Part shown: piece by piece, positions 11,808 to 22,752 of the stretch
Layout: every line of letters begins with the position of its first letter
Numbering within the stretch: position 1 is the stretch's first letter
From: Morella rubra
Taxonomy: Eukaryota; Streptophyta; Magnoliopsida; Fagales; Myricaceae
NCBI GenBank assembly: GCA_003952965.2
Contig: CM025849.1
Coordinates: 35,553,942 to 35,617,941 of the forward strand
Length of the DNA stretch: 64,000 nt
Direction of reading: 5' to 3'
Position numbers and translations under genes: made by a program
The notes under the pieces: model-generated
Database searches by the model: none
What the model saw: only the letters and a program-made list of their open reading frames with translations
What the model was told of the DNA's origin: nothing

Positions 11808-13553
11808 CTTAAGACATGTTTGTTTGCAAAAATATTCTAGAATACAATAGGATTTAACAAATATATAAAACGAACATCTAAAATCTCAAAAATTCATACA
11901 TAAACACTAATACTTTTTACGTAATCTCCAACAACTTTTCACACAAACTCCAATACTATTAGTCCAAGGTTATTTTGCAAAAAAATCTATTTTTGATTTT
12001 AATGATAACAAATATTCTAAGTTTTGAAGACTTTTAGATTTTATATTGTCAATCCACTTTTCTAAAGGATTTATTTCAAATATTGAGGTTAGCTCTCTAA
12101 AATATTTCTAAGTGGACTTGAACACCATTACACAAGTTGATAAGATCAATTTTTCATATTTAGGTGTTTAAAGGTGTTGAATGGATTGAACACTTTCAAA
12201 GATGCTGAATTTTAAGTGTCGACACATTGCAACACTTTTTCTAGACAGCATTTTCAGAATGTGTCGACACATTGCACGACACATTGCACTATCTCCCGAG
12301 AGCAAAATTTCAGACCAATTTTTGAAGTGTCTACACATGCTGCAATTTTGCAGATATTATGGAACGACGCCAACTCATCTAAAATGGTTCAAAATGACTT
12401 GGTACCCTCCAACGTACAATAAAGCTACTTGAAGACCGTTGAAGTCCTTAGGGCTATTTATAGAATGAGATAGAGAGAGAAAGATGAGATCGCATCATCT
12501 AGAGAGAGAAATTACCAAATCCAAAGAAATCATCTAGCCTTCAAAGAGAGAGAAATTTCTTGAAGAAGAGAAAAGGAACTTGCAAATATTTTTGCCCTAA
12601 CTTTTAGAGAGAGAAAGTGCTTTGAAGAAGAGGGAAAACCGCATCTACCAAGAAAGCTTGTGGTCCCACCTACTAAATGTGAACTTTCCTTTGCGAATCT
12701 TGTCTTCTTGCACTTTATTGAGCTTTCCACTTGCTGATTCGGCTTAGAGAGCCATTCCACACGTTTTGAGTTTTTGATTGCTTATTCGGCTTAGAGAGCC
12801 ATTCATTGTTATTCCTTTGTATCCATCGTTTGGAAAACACTGGAGTGTTGGGTAAACACTTGTCCTACTTGTGAGAGTAGAAGAAATCCCTTAGTTTTGG
12901 GATTTGTGAAAGAGTTAAAGCGTGAGCTCGAAAAACACTTTATAAAGGTTCCTTAGCACCCGGAAGCTAAGGTGTATTTGCTATTTGGAGAATAGTGAAG
13001 GAAGCCCAAGGAAGTCAATAGCCTTGGGGTGGACGTAGGCAAGTGTTGGCCAAACCACCTAAAATTGCGGTGTTGTCTCTCTAACCTATCTCTCTTATTT
13101 TAGTACATATTCATACTTGTGGAAGATTTATGCTTTATCATTTATTGCTTATATTTAACATAACATTCAACACATTCAGATCAGGATTTTTAATTGTTAA
13201 AAGAGGGGTAGTTTTCATATCTACGTTTTTATTGAAAAAGAGATAAGTTTTTAATAAACTCAATTCACCCCCCTATTAGGTTGTTATTTAGACTCACAAA
13301 TACCTTTTAAAAAAAAATATAATAAATATTATCTCTCTATACTTTTTCACCTAACTCCAATATTTTTTTATTAAACAATTACATCAATTCATCTCTCTCT
13401 ACAACTTTTTACAAACTCCAACAAAAATTAAATATCTTTAAAACTTTTCACCAACTTTTACACAAAAAAACCTATAAAATTTCAACCTACATAAATATTT
13501 ACAATTCTATCAAAATCTTAAAAATTTACAAAACGAACATCCCCTTAGTCTCT
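11808..13553. mobile_element. MITE-like element split by an LTR insertion
   Basis: The left edge (ACATGTTTGTTTGCAAAA) and the right edge, read on the other strand (GGATGTTCGTTTTGTAAA), form an imperfect inverted repeat. Both flanks inside these edges are the same kind of AT-rich sequence rich in CTCCAA and ACTTTTCAC. The edges enclose the solo LTR at about 11976-13298. The boundaries are approximate, and no target duplication was established. Confidence 0.45.
11976..13298 (+). mobile_element. Solo LTR of a Ty1/copia-type retrotransposon
   Basis: Near the left end is TTTTGATTTTAATGATAACA. The middle carries repeated GTGTCGACACATTGC units and GGACGTAGGCAAGTGTTGGC. The right end has AATTCACCCCCCTATTAGG and TTATTTAGACTCACA. 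This is the typical run of landmarks of plant copia LTRs. No primer-binding site, gag or pol follows, so it is a solo or broken LTR. The left edge is uncertain by some tens of bases. A related fragment lies at 40690-40960. Confidence 0.6.
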
Positions 13554-14640
13554 ATTTGCCTATTTTAGGAAGGAAAAATATTACAAGATAACGAGCGTAG
13601 ATGGTGCGCCTGCAATCCAGATAATAGATAAAACATTGTAGCTCAACACCAATTTAAGGTAATTAATGCAAAGAAACTCCAGAATGGAATCCCATTTATA
13701 GCTTTTCCGTTAGTACTTGTATTTTTATTTTTATTTTTTTTGCAGTCGTTCATAAGTAAGATTTTGCTTTATTTTTGCATGCTTGAGAAAGAAAAAGCAT
13801 TACTTGAGGTTTCTTAACTATTCCTCCATTATCCTTGGAGATGAACTAGCTAGAAGTATCGATCGATCACATGCGCGCATCTGCCCTTTTAAAACGACCT
13901 TTGGGATGGAAACAGTACTTTCAGTTTTGCTTTCTTATTAAGAATAACGGGTGAGACAGCTACATGGGAACAATAAGGTTTCATGCTTCAATCTTGGTGA
14001 AATTTTCCTTTTTACTTCAGACTATAAAAATATAAACATTTGCCGATCTGAAAGCCTTTCGATCAACATCAGACGTTGTCGTTTTATGTCACTAACGAGC
14101 GTAACATATCTGGAACGATCGAAATTTCGATAATTAACGTTCAACAACTAGCTTCAAGAATAAAACAATAATGTCCTTTTTGATCTGATCAAACCATGAA
14201 ATATAACTACGTAAAAAATTTTAAGCCAACAGGGGAGCTACCGGTGTGCTGGCCTAAACAAGTAGATCCAGCCCCTAGGGTGGCCGTGGCACAGGTCCGG
14301 ATCCCCTGCGTACGGACGACGCTTGCGTTCCAATTTTTTTTTCACTGTGCTTAATTTATGGCTGCATGATGCAAAGCGAAATAGCCTTTTCTTTCTCCCT
14401 TTATCATCATGAGTTGTTAGCCCATCAGGGAAGTAGGTCAAAATGATCACTTACGTACGTGTTACTGCTTCAGTTTGATTAGAACCAAAAACCTCATAGA
14501 TCGATGCTATTGTGTAGGGGAGGAAAAGTTTTGACTTGCAGAGAAAGGAGGTCAAAAGGTGATTGATTATCTTCGAAACCACTCTAAAGTTGTTCTAACA
14601 ACTGGCCCTTCCTGAAATAGCCATTTATTTCTGATTCTCT
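13554..14640. other. Intergenic, upstream of the laccase
   Basis: No supported gene. A GC-richer patch at about 14230-14330 interrupts AT-rich DNA and could be a repeat fragment. The rest is probably distal laccase promoter. Confidence 0.4.
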
Positions 14641-14671
14641 CCTGTCAAAACTTGCCGACTTAGCTTCCATC

Positions 14672-14687
14672 ACCTACTCGACCAAAC
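14672..14687 (+). promoter_or_regulatory. Two secondary-wall MYB response elements of the laccase
   Basis: ACCTACT (14672-14678) and ACCAAAC (14681-14687) both fit ACC[A/T]A[A/C][T/C], the element bound by MYB46/MYB83-class regulators of secondary-wall genes. They sit just upstream of the TATA box, a sensible place for a lignin laccase. The motif is short, so this is suggestive only. Confidence 0.45.
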
Positions 14688-14703
14688 CTTTTCTCGTCCC
14701 TGC

Positions 14704-14711
14704 ATATATAA
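14704..14711 (+). promoter_or_regulatory. TATA box of the laccase
   Basis: TATATAAT lies about 125 bases before the laccase ATG, predicting a 5' untranslated region of roughly 100 bases. Confidence 0.5.
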
Positions 14712-14832
14712 TTGGCACCAGGATAGCTTCGAGGAACACAAAGTACTCCAGCTCTAACCAGCTTTGCTTAGCAGAAGAAACTCGAGCTGGAGACAGTACC
14801 TTCTCTAAACGAACAGAAAAAGAGTGAGAGAG

Positions 14833-17168
14833 ATGGCTGTTTCTCTTCTTCGATCGCTAGCATTTCCGAGAGTACTCTTTCTGTGCGTTGCGACGTTGTG
14901 TCTCATTCCTGAGCTTGCACTTGCGGGCATAACCAGGCACTACAAGTTCGATGTATGTACTGTTGCGTGTCTCAGCGTCTAACTTGTCAAGCTAGCTACA
15001 CAATTTGCATTTTCTTTCTTCTTTTTTGTTTTATCTTAACTGTTTTAGATTAACGTACTACTGTAGATCAAATTGCAAAATGTAACGCGACTGTGCCACA
15101 CAAAGAGCATGGTGACAGTAAACGGGCAGTTTCCTGGGCCTCGCATTGTAGCTAGAGAGGGTGACCGCCTTCTTATCAAAGTGGCTAACCATGTCCAGAG
15201 CAATATATCCATCCACTGGTACTATAGTTTCTAACTTGCTTAACTATAATTAACAATCTGGTCTGATTTATTTCACTTGGAACTTGTGATCTAAATGAAT
15301 TAAGCTAGACTGATTATTATCTGTTATTTTAATGGAACAGGCATGGCATTCGACAGCTTCAAACAGGGTGGGCTGATGGACCAGCCTATGTAACTCAATG
15401 TCCCATACAAACTAACCAGAGCTATGTGTACAACTTCACCATTGTTGGCCAGAGAGGTACTCTTTTCTGGCATGCTCATATATCCTGGCTGAGGGCCTCT
15501 GTGTACGGCCCCATCATCATTCTTCCCAAGCGCGGCGTTCCTTACCCATTTGCCAAACCCGACAAGGAAGTTCCCATCGTCTTCGGTAATCAACTATATA
15601 TATGACCATTGACTAGCATATCACATAGTTCCGGATTTGAAATTTTTCTCCAGTAGATAAATACTTATCCGAACTTCAATAAAAACAAAAACGTTTCAGG
15701 AGAGTGGTGGAACGTAGATCCTGAGGCAGTAATTAGGCAAGCCCTACAAACAGGAGGTGGCCCAAATGTCTCTGATGCATATACTATTAATGGACTTCCG
15801 GGGCCACTGTATAATTGTTCCAACAGAGGTGCCAAATGCTCTATTGAATATCGTCCATTTTGCACTTTCATGAAGATTTGGTGTACCAACTTAACAGATT
15901 CGATTTGATTTGGTCTAAATTCTCTTGGCAGACACATTCAGGCTGAAGGTGAAGCCTGGGAAGACTTATCTTCTCCGTTTAGTCAATGCTGCACTCAACG
16001 ATGAACTCTTCTTCAGCATCGCAAACCACACACTCACAGTTGTTGAAGCTGATGCTGTTTATGTTAAACCTTTTGAGACCAACACAGTTCTCATAGCCCC
16101 GGGTCAGACCACAAATGTTCTTCTGAAGACAAAAGCCCACTTTCCAAATGCCACATTCTTCATGACAGCTAGACCATATGTGACTGGCCTCGGAACTTTC
16201 GATAACTCCACTGTTGCCGCAATCCTGGAATATGAAACCCTCAATTCAGCCGCCTTATCTATTCGAAAGCTTCCACTCTTCAAACCCGTTCTCCCTCCAC
16301 TAAATGACACTTCCTTCGCAACAAACTTCACGAACAACCTACGTAGCTTAGCAAGTGCTCAATTCCCGGCAAATGTCCCTCAAAAAGTTGACAGGCGTTT
16401 GTTCTTCACAGTAGGCCTTGGAACAAACCCGTGCCAAAATAACCAGACCTGCCAAGGGCCTAATGGAACAATGTTCTCAGCGTCTGTCAATAACATATCC
16501 TTCGCACTCCCAACCACTGCCCTTCTCCAATCCCACTTCTTTGGGCAATCAAGTGGGGTTTACTCCTCTGACTTTCCAATCAGTCCCTTAATTCCTTTCA
16601 ACTATACGGGCAACCCACCAAACAACACTATGGTGAGCAATGGGACAAAGCTTTTAGTTTTGCCTTTTAACACTAGCTTGGAGCTCGTCATGCAGGACAC
16701 GAGCATTCTTGGAGCGGAAAGCCACCCTCTGCACCTGCATGGCTTTAATTTCTTTGTTGTAGGGCAAGGTTTTGGAAATTTCGACCAGAACAAGGACCCT
16801 GCTAATTTCAATCTTGTTGATCCTGTTGAAAGAAACACTATGGGTATTCCTTCAGGAGGTTGGGTTGCTATCCGGTTTCTTGCAGATAACCCAGGTGAGA
16901 ATTAGGAATAGCAGTACATATAAGTTCCTTTACAGTTAACTAAACTCATTGATCCGTACGTTACTGCTAATTTCAACATGTGTAAATTTGGTGAAGCCAC
17001 GTTTGGCATTAACGATATTATATAATGCGCGCAACAGGGGTTTGGTTCATGCATTGCCACCTGGAGATCCACACCAGCTGGGGTTTAAGAATGGCTTGGT
17101 TGGTCCTAGATGGAAAGCTTCCAAATCAGAAGCTGCTTCCTCCACCTGCAGATCTTCCCAAGTGTTGA
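14833..17168 (+). CDS. LAC17: Laccase, LAC17-like (lignin polymerisation)
   Basis: Secreted multicopper oxidase that oxidises monolignols to radicals in the cell wall. There are six exons: 14833-14952, 15067-15218, 15341-15585, 15700-15828, 15932-16894 and 17038-17168. All have GT-AG borders and one open phase, giving 579 aa, normal for plant laccases. A signal peptide ends near residue 31 (LALA-G). All four copper-binding motifs are present: HWHGIRQ (across the exon 2/3 border), [16 protein letters not shown] and HCHLEIH. The Leu ten residues after the copper Cys is the usual plant axial position. The stretches GITRHYKFD and [20 protein letters not shown] are characteristic of the LAC17/LAC2 clade. 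Many N-glycosylation sites are visible. Exon 5 holds a probable miR397 site. The gene looks intact. The exact paralogue name is inferred from similarity I recognise, not from a tree. Confidence 0.93.
15981..16001 (+). promoter_or_regulatory. Probable miR397 target site in the laccase mRNA
   Basis: The codons for VNAALND in exon 5 contain CAATGCTGCACTCAACGA. This is complementary to miR397 across the central 12 or so positions, with one G:U pair and about three mismatches near the ends. Laccase mRNAs are the classic miR397 targets, at this same protein position. Cleavage is not shown by the sequence. Confidence 0.6.
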
Positions 17169-18058
17169 CCTCTGACTCGCTTCTAATTGATTCATTACGA
17201 CCAGAAAGTTTTACCAGTTTTTTGTTTTTTTTTTTTGTTAACCCATTTCAAATTGTTTTGGCCCAAACCGGCATTTGAATAATTTGTTTGTTACCATTTC
17301 GAGCTAGGGAAAGATAAATGAGTGGAACTTTTTTTTGTAACATTCATATATTTAATGTGAACGCAGAAGGTCTCAATAAATATTGTCAAGAATATGACAG
17401 AATTACTCTTTGCCTATTTCATCAGTGAGCTAAAATTTCGGCTCAAAATGTGCGGCATTTCCTATTGTACAGTGGATATCGGTAGATTGAGCTACTATAT
17501 GCGATGGGCTCCCCACTCGTTACGCGGGCTTTGGGCTCTTCGGAAAGCATTTATCCAACATGCTTCATGTATAGTACTCCCCTGCTGAGGCACACCTTGG
17601 CAAATACTGCCACTCTTCCTTATTGGATCCAGGTCTAAACAGAGTCTCAGGAACCAGTAACCGTCTAAAAGCATGAGAGGAACCAGTAACCGCCTAAAAA
17701 TGAGTCTATCTGGTGAATCTATAGCTACCAACCAAAGAAAATCAGGACAGAGAAACAGTTAAAACTGATTGAAATCCTCTCATCCTTACAGGGTCTCAAT
17801 ATCTTCACATTTATGGCATATTCCATTTCACTAGATAGATCAGTAGATGCCTATAATATCCACATCACCAGTAAGCTACGCCCACATCCATGATCAATGC
17901 CGGGAAGACGGGAAGCAATCCAAATAAAATACAGAATAGACCTCAGCCAAACCACAAGAAACTAATCGGAGCTTTCAGATAGCAGATGAAAAGGATCCCG
18001 TTACTCAGAAATGATTCCAAAGATGGTTTATCCTGTAAGCATCTAACAAAAACATGGT
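17169..18058. other. Converging 3' flanks of the laccase and the CCCH gene
   Basis: No gene. It probably holds the two 3' untranslated regions. A 22-base unit (AGGAACCAGTAACC followed by GTCTAAAA or GCCTAAAA) occurs twice about 29 bases apart, within 17647-17700. Confidence 0.5.
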
Positions 18059-18537
18059 TTATCTAACTGATTTATACGGGCGATCTTCATTCCTCCCTCT
18101 ATTATGATGAGATGAAGAAACCTTATCTCGCTTTTCTTCCAGATGGTACTCTGACTCATGCCTTCTCAATTTCTTTCCTTCCCTTTCGTCTTCTCTCGAC
18201 TTCAGCTCAACTCCATCATCATCATCATCATGCCTTTTCAACCACTTTTCTTCCCTCACAGCTCCTCTTGACTTAGTCTCAAAATCATCATCACATCTTC
18301 TCTTGACTTCGGCTCAAATTCATCGCTGTTGTTCTTCTCTTTTCTTCTCTCCAATCATGAACTTCTTGAGTTTGGCTGAAATTCATCATCCTCATGCCTT
18401 CGTGATCTTTTCTCTTCCCTCTTAAGTTCTCTTGACTTGGGGTCAAGTTCATTACCATTGTGCCTCACAGATCTCTCCTATCTTCCCTCCAATCACGATC
18501 TTCTTTGGACTTTGGCTCTCGAACTCCTCATCATGCC
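18059..18537 (-). pseudogene. Frameshifted remains of the charged tail of the CCCH/RRM gene
   Basis: Downstream of the stop at 18538 the minus strand still encodes pieces of a repeated charged tail, spread over different frames. Examples are RLRHDEEFE, EPKSKEDRDWRED, RHNGNELDPKSREL and RRHEDDEFQP. The last piece, 18259-18059, has ELKSREDEREGKKLRRHESE and ends near NRGRNEDRPYKSVR. The DNA consists of about five degenerate units of roughly 75-90 bases. Such Arg/Asp/Glu tails are usual in RBMX2 homologues. Several small insertions or deletions, or sequencing errors, must separate the units. Confidence 0.65.
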
Positions 18538-20381
18538 TTAATCTCTTTCCCTCCCTCCTATCGCTTGGCTAGGGTTGCTCTCTAAGGCCCTCTCACTGCC
18601 CCTTGATCTGGGGTGTAAATCTTTATCATCCCGTCTATAACCATCTCGTATCGGAGGCTCCCGAGCAGGATTTGATGGGTTATTGTCAGATCGCTTCACA
18701 CCCCATTTTGGCCCCTCAAACTTGTCATGTCCCCATTTTGGACTTGCATCCTCAGGACCCCAACCCGTATTTGCAGCTCTCTGGCAATAGAACAAATATG
18801 AAAAGATAAGCAGCTAATACACAACAGATATTAAAAAAAAATAAAGCTAGAGCATTTGATACTAAACAGAACCCTGACTCGAAAATGAATTGAAAAAACA
18901 ATTTGTTACTAATACAATAAAGAGCAAGCAGAAAGTGACAAGGAATAGAAAACCAACACTGTTTCCTAAAAATGTGCAAATAGATCGTTTATCTAGACTA
19001 CCTCTGCATGGACAACAATGAATGGGAACTTAGAAATTGCCGAGTGTGCTGAGAGTTGTCACCAGTTAAAAATAATATAAACGAGTGATACACCCCGCAC
19101 CTCAATCTACCCCTACACAATTCTTTTTATCCCATTCTTCACTAGTTTCCTTCTGCTGTTTGTCTAGGCCTCTATCTCAACCCAAAGTCTAACCTCTAGA
19201 TACATAATAAATAACCGTAACCCATTGCTAACCACTAAGTGTTCACCACAACATAGATTGTTCATATCAGCATTTCCAGCAAGTTATAAGTACAGTCCAG
19301 CTCAATTTATCCAACACAATCAGCTACATTTGAAAACACATGAGGTGAGGGCTTAGTGTACTTTCCAATATCATATCTTAAGTACAGGCCCAAATAAGCC
19401 AACTTACCTGTGATAACCTAATTGTCAGCCATACATATCACCAAAAAGCGGATATGAACATGTCAACTCCAGAGCTTAATTTAGCAATATGTAGTGATAT
19501 CCCAAGTTATTTGCATGGAGAATATAAATTTGCAACCTTTATAAAAGAAGTACAATAGAGAGCCCAGATCCTTCATGAACATGGCAATTTCATAGCCAAC
19601 TCTAAAGGAACGGATGCAAATTTTCGAGTGCACTTCAAAGAAAGAACTAATTAACACAATGCAACTTCTTTGATATTTTTCTACAACTTGCGAGAATCAT
19701 ACTTGTTCATCGTGAGAAAACTTGCATCCTGCTCCACGAGTACATTGACCTCTTTGGAAAGCACGGCAAACGCCTCGCTCCTCCCTCTTCTTCCGCTCGG
19801 TCTCTTCATCTTCCTCCTCTTTCTTTTTATAGTTACTAACATGATCAACCCTAATAATCCGACCTAATATCTGGGCTCCGTTCAAATTATCTACGAAAGT
19901 GGAAAACATTCAAAAGAAATTAGCTCACTGCGCTAAATTAAATTCTTCCAGCAAACACCGTTACAAAGACTGAAAGAAAAGAAAGAAACAGAGAGAGCCA
20001 CCAACCTACAGCGAGATTTGTACTTCTCTGGTCCTCGTATGCAACAAATGCAAAACCTTTAGACTTTCCGGTGCCTTTGTCTCTCACGAGGTTAACATCA
20101 ACTATCTCCCCGTACCTACGAATCATAGGCAATTCCAAATGTCATTGAGGATTTTAAGAATTCCAAATTCGATATTCAAATGCAAAAGATTTTGCATGGT
20201 AGACTTACTGGGCGAAGACGGCGAGGAGATCGCCTTCGGTGAGATCGAAGGGAATTCCACCGGCGAAGACGTAAGCGGAATCTTTGTACTTAGCGTGCCA
20301 TGAAGCATTTTCGGAGATTCCTAATTCCGCTTCTTTTGTATTGATCTTCTGAATCCGTTTCACTAGGGTTAACGGGTTCAT
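18538..20381 (-). CDS. RRM and CCCH zinc-finger protein (RBMX2/Ist3 homologue, rice C3H25 type)
   Basis: Predicted nuclear pre-mRNA splicing factor; yeast Ist3 and human RBMX2 work in the spliceosome. There are four exons on the minus strand: 20381-20209, 20115-20006, 19890-19703 and 18780-18538. All have GT-AG borders and consistent phase, giving 237 aa. The N-terminus MNPLTLVKRIQKINTKEAEL is typical of the family. The RRM has YVFAGGIPFDLTEGDLLAVF (RNP2 region) and KGFAFVAYED (RNP1). A single CCCH finger follows: CRAFQRGQCTRGAGCKFSH. Exon 4 starts RAANTGWGPED and reaches a stop at 18538 just where the RS/RD/RE-rich tail should continue; the tail survives out of frame at 18537-18059. The core domains are intact, so the protein may still work. 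The 922-base third intron holds no other gene. Confidence 0.88.
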
Positions 20382-21048
20382 CGCTTTGCTTGTCTGGAAG
20401 CTCTAAATTTTCCCCAAACGTCGGATTAGTCGGTGCTTAAAATGAGAAGAATTTTGGGTACTGCAACCCTGCTGTTCGGCCTAGCTCTCGAAGCCCATCT
20501 ATCAAAGACCAAGATAATTTGGACCAGACACCGGCTGTAGTCCCTGTACTCGGAAGCCCACGGCTCACCTTCTATTTGTTTTCCTTTTCTTTTTCACCTT
20601 TTCCGAAAGTAGTTGAAATCCCTCTACCTCTCTATTTTCTATTTTCATTGGCATAGAGTTTTTAAGTACGTCTATTTTTATGCCTCACAAAAATTCACAA
20701 ATAATCATAAAAGTCAATAACTCAAGGTCTCATTGGGGCTTTCGTCAGCTTGTTTTATTGCATATTTGAGCTTACTATGTCGTATCGGAATTTTCTATAA
20801 TTTTCTATTCTAATTACAAGTTACAACTTGAAACTTAAAGAGAAATAAACACAATAAATAGACCCTATTAAAAGTAAATAAGGGATTACATAGATTCTAA
20901 ATCCTTTAGCCTACTTCCAAGAGTAATAATGATATTTGTCCCACCAGTCAGGCAATACTTGGTCTTGGGAATAGGATCAAACGCCTAATATGTTTTTTTC
21001 GTAATTATTATTATAATGTGCCTCGTTAAGCTCCGATTAACACTCAAT
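20382..21048. other. Intergenic, upstream of the CCCH gene
   Basis: AT-rich with no coding frame worth calling. The first 150 bases are the likely promoter and 5' untranslated region of the minus-strand gene. No TATA box stands out, as is common for housekeeping splicing genes. Confidence 0.4.
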
Positions 21049-21680
21049 TAGGCCTGCAAGTCCGGTCCGGCTTCCGGCGGAGGTCCGGCTCCGTCTCCGT
21101 CACCGGTTCCGGTAAGATAAGCTCCGCCTCTTTCAGGAACCGGAGCCGGAGGTCGTGTTGGGATACTAACGGAAGCGGAACCGGAAGCGGAATTTTCCGC
21201 CGGTTCGGCGGAAAATCCGGTTCCGGCCCTTTTTTATTTTTTCCCCTTTTGTCTTAAAACGACGTCGTCCCATTTTCAATAGGACGACGTCGTTTAGTTG
21301 TTGCCCTCCCCCTCCCTAAATCCTTGAGTCCCCCCATCGCCGCAGCCCGCAAGCCCACAGCATTTCCCCTCCCCCTCCGGCCTCCCCCGCCCCGAGCCCC
21401 CCCAGCCGCAGCCCTAATTTCCCCTCCCCCTCCGGCCTCCCCCAACCTGGAATTGGGCATTGATACGTTGTGCTACTCCACCTGAGATCCCGAAGCCCTT
21501 CGAGATTGAAAGAGTACCTGCTCCAACAGCATCAACAAGCGAAAAGGCTGCTGCCACTGCACCTGCTCCTCATCAGAAAGGTTCGGATAATTGTCTTGAA
21601 TTTGATTTCTTTTAGTGATGATCTGTTAAGATTGCAAGTAGTCTCTACTGGAGGAGAACTGTTTTGAACATTCCAGGGAT
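21049..21680 (+). mobile_element. hAT-like element remnant with GC-rich 5' end
   Basis: It begins with TAGGCCTGCAAGTCCGG, then about 180 bases of CCGG-rich sequence (GGTTCCGG, GGAACCGG, CCGGTTCGGCGG) that can fold on itself. This is typical of the subterminal regions of plant hAT elements. A perfect inverted repeat (AAACGACGTCGTCC at 21257-21270, its complement at 21282-21295) follows, then a C-rich stretch. At about 21470-21580 an exon-like frame reads [20 protein letters not shown] and onwards to a GT donor; I do not recognise it. The right end of the element was not found. Confidence 0.4.
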
Positions 21681-22752
21681 TGACAGTGGTGATTATGAAT
21701 ACTTTTATTAAGAGTTTAGGAGGAATTGTATGATTGGTCTTGCTGTTAACAGCTTCAAATTCATTTGCTTGATTATTGCCTGAATTCTCCGAGTCGTTGA
21801 GGCGCTTGAGAGCAGTTCCCTATTCATTAGACATGAGTAATCATTTCTTCCTTCCTTCCAATTTCCAGAGATGGCAAACCGAGAAATATTGTATTCCATA
21901 TCTTTTCAATTTCAACCAGCGTAATTTTGTAGTGATCACATTCTATTTTCGCATCTGTATTTCTACTCCCCCATCCTGCACGTACCTTTGAGACCTACGA
22001 TACACTCTTGCAATCTTGTTGAACGAGTTAAATGGGGAAACTTATTATTTTCATTCGAGCTTACTGATGGCATGGTGGGTCTTTCATGTCGTATTCTTTT
22101 TCCAGAAATCAAATGTAAAAGTGAATATGGCACACATATGTACAAAAACAATTAGTTTGTGAATTACATCGTGATGTCATTATTGTCGAAAAATAAAGGA
22201 AGGAGAGATAAGAGTAAAGCGGAGTTGGAGTTGATTTTGGCCATCTTATCCGACCGCTATTGGATTTGACTGACCCACCTTCAACTCTCGCTAGAGTTCA
22301 AGATAGGAAACTTAATTATGCGGTGCAGTCCTGCGGAATGTGTGCTCGAAAATTTTACTGTGCTTTCCTAACTAGTCACAGTGCTTCTTATATGCTCCAA
22401 GGTCACAAGACTAGACATGGGATTTCAAAAATCAATACATACGTATATAGATACATGCAATAAGTAAAATCAGGATGAGATGCCATTTTAGTACTCTCGA
22501 GTCTTATTGTCGATAAAGGAAGGAGAGATAGTAACTCCACTATCCGACCTTTGGAAGGAAAGAGGAAAAGAGAATGGAAAACTAAGGATTTGGGAGATAT
22601 GATAATTATATAATCATACAGGGCAACTCACATAGAATATTTACTTTTTGGTGGACAATAAAAATATCTTTTTGTATAAACGTTTGTTAACTCATCAAAG
22701 GATATCCCATCCTTTCTTACCGCCAAAGCCACAGTAGTAGTCAGTCTCACTC
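21681..22752. other. Intergenic, 3' of the TIR-NBS-LRR gene
   Basis: No gene seen. A short direct repeat (ATTGTCG, then AAATAAAGGAAGGAGAGATA or ATAAAGGAAGGAGAGATA) occurs at 22182-22210 and 22506-22530, each followed by ATCCGACC some way on. The last few hundred bases are probably 3' untranslated region of the resistance gene. Confidence 0.4.
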
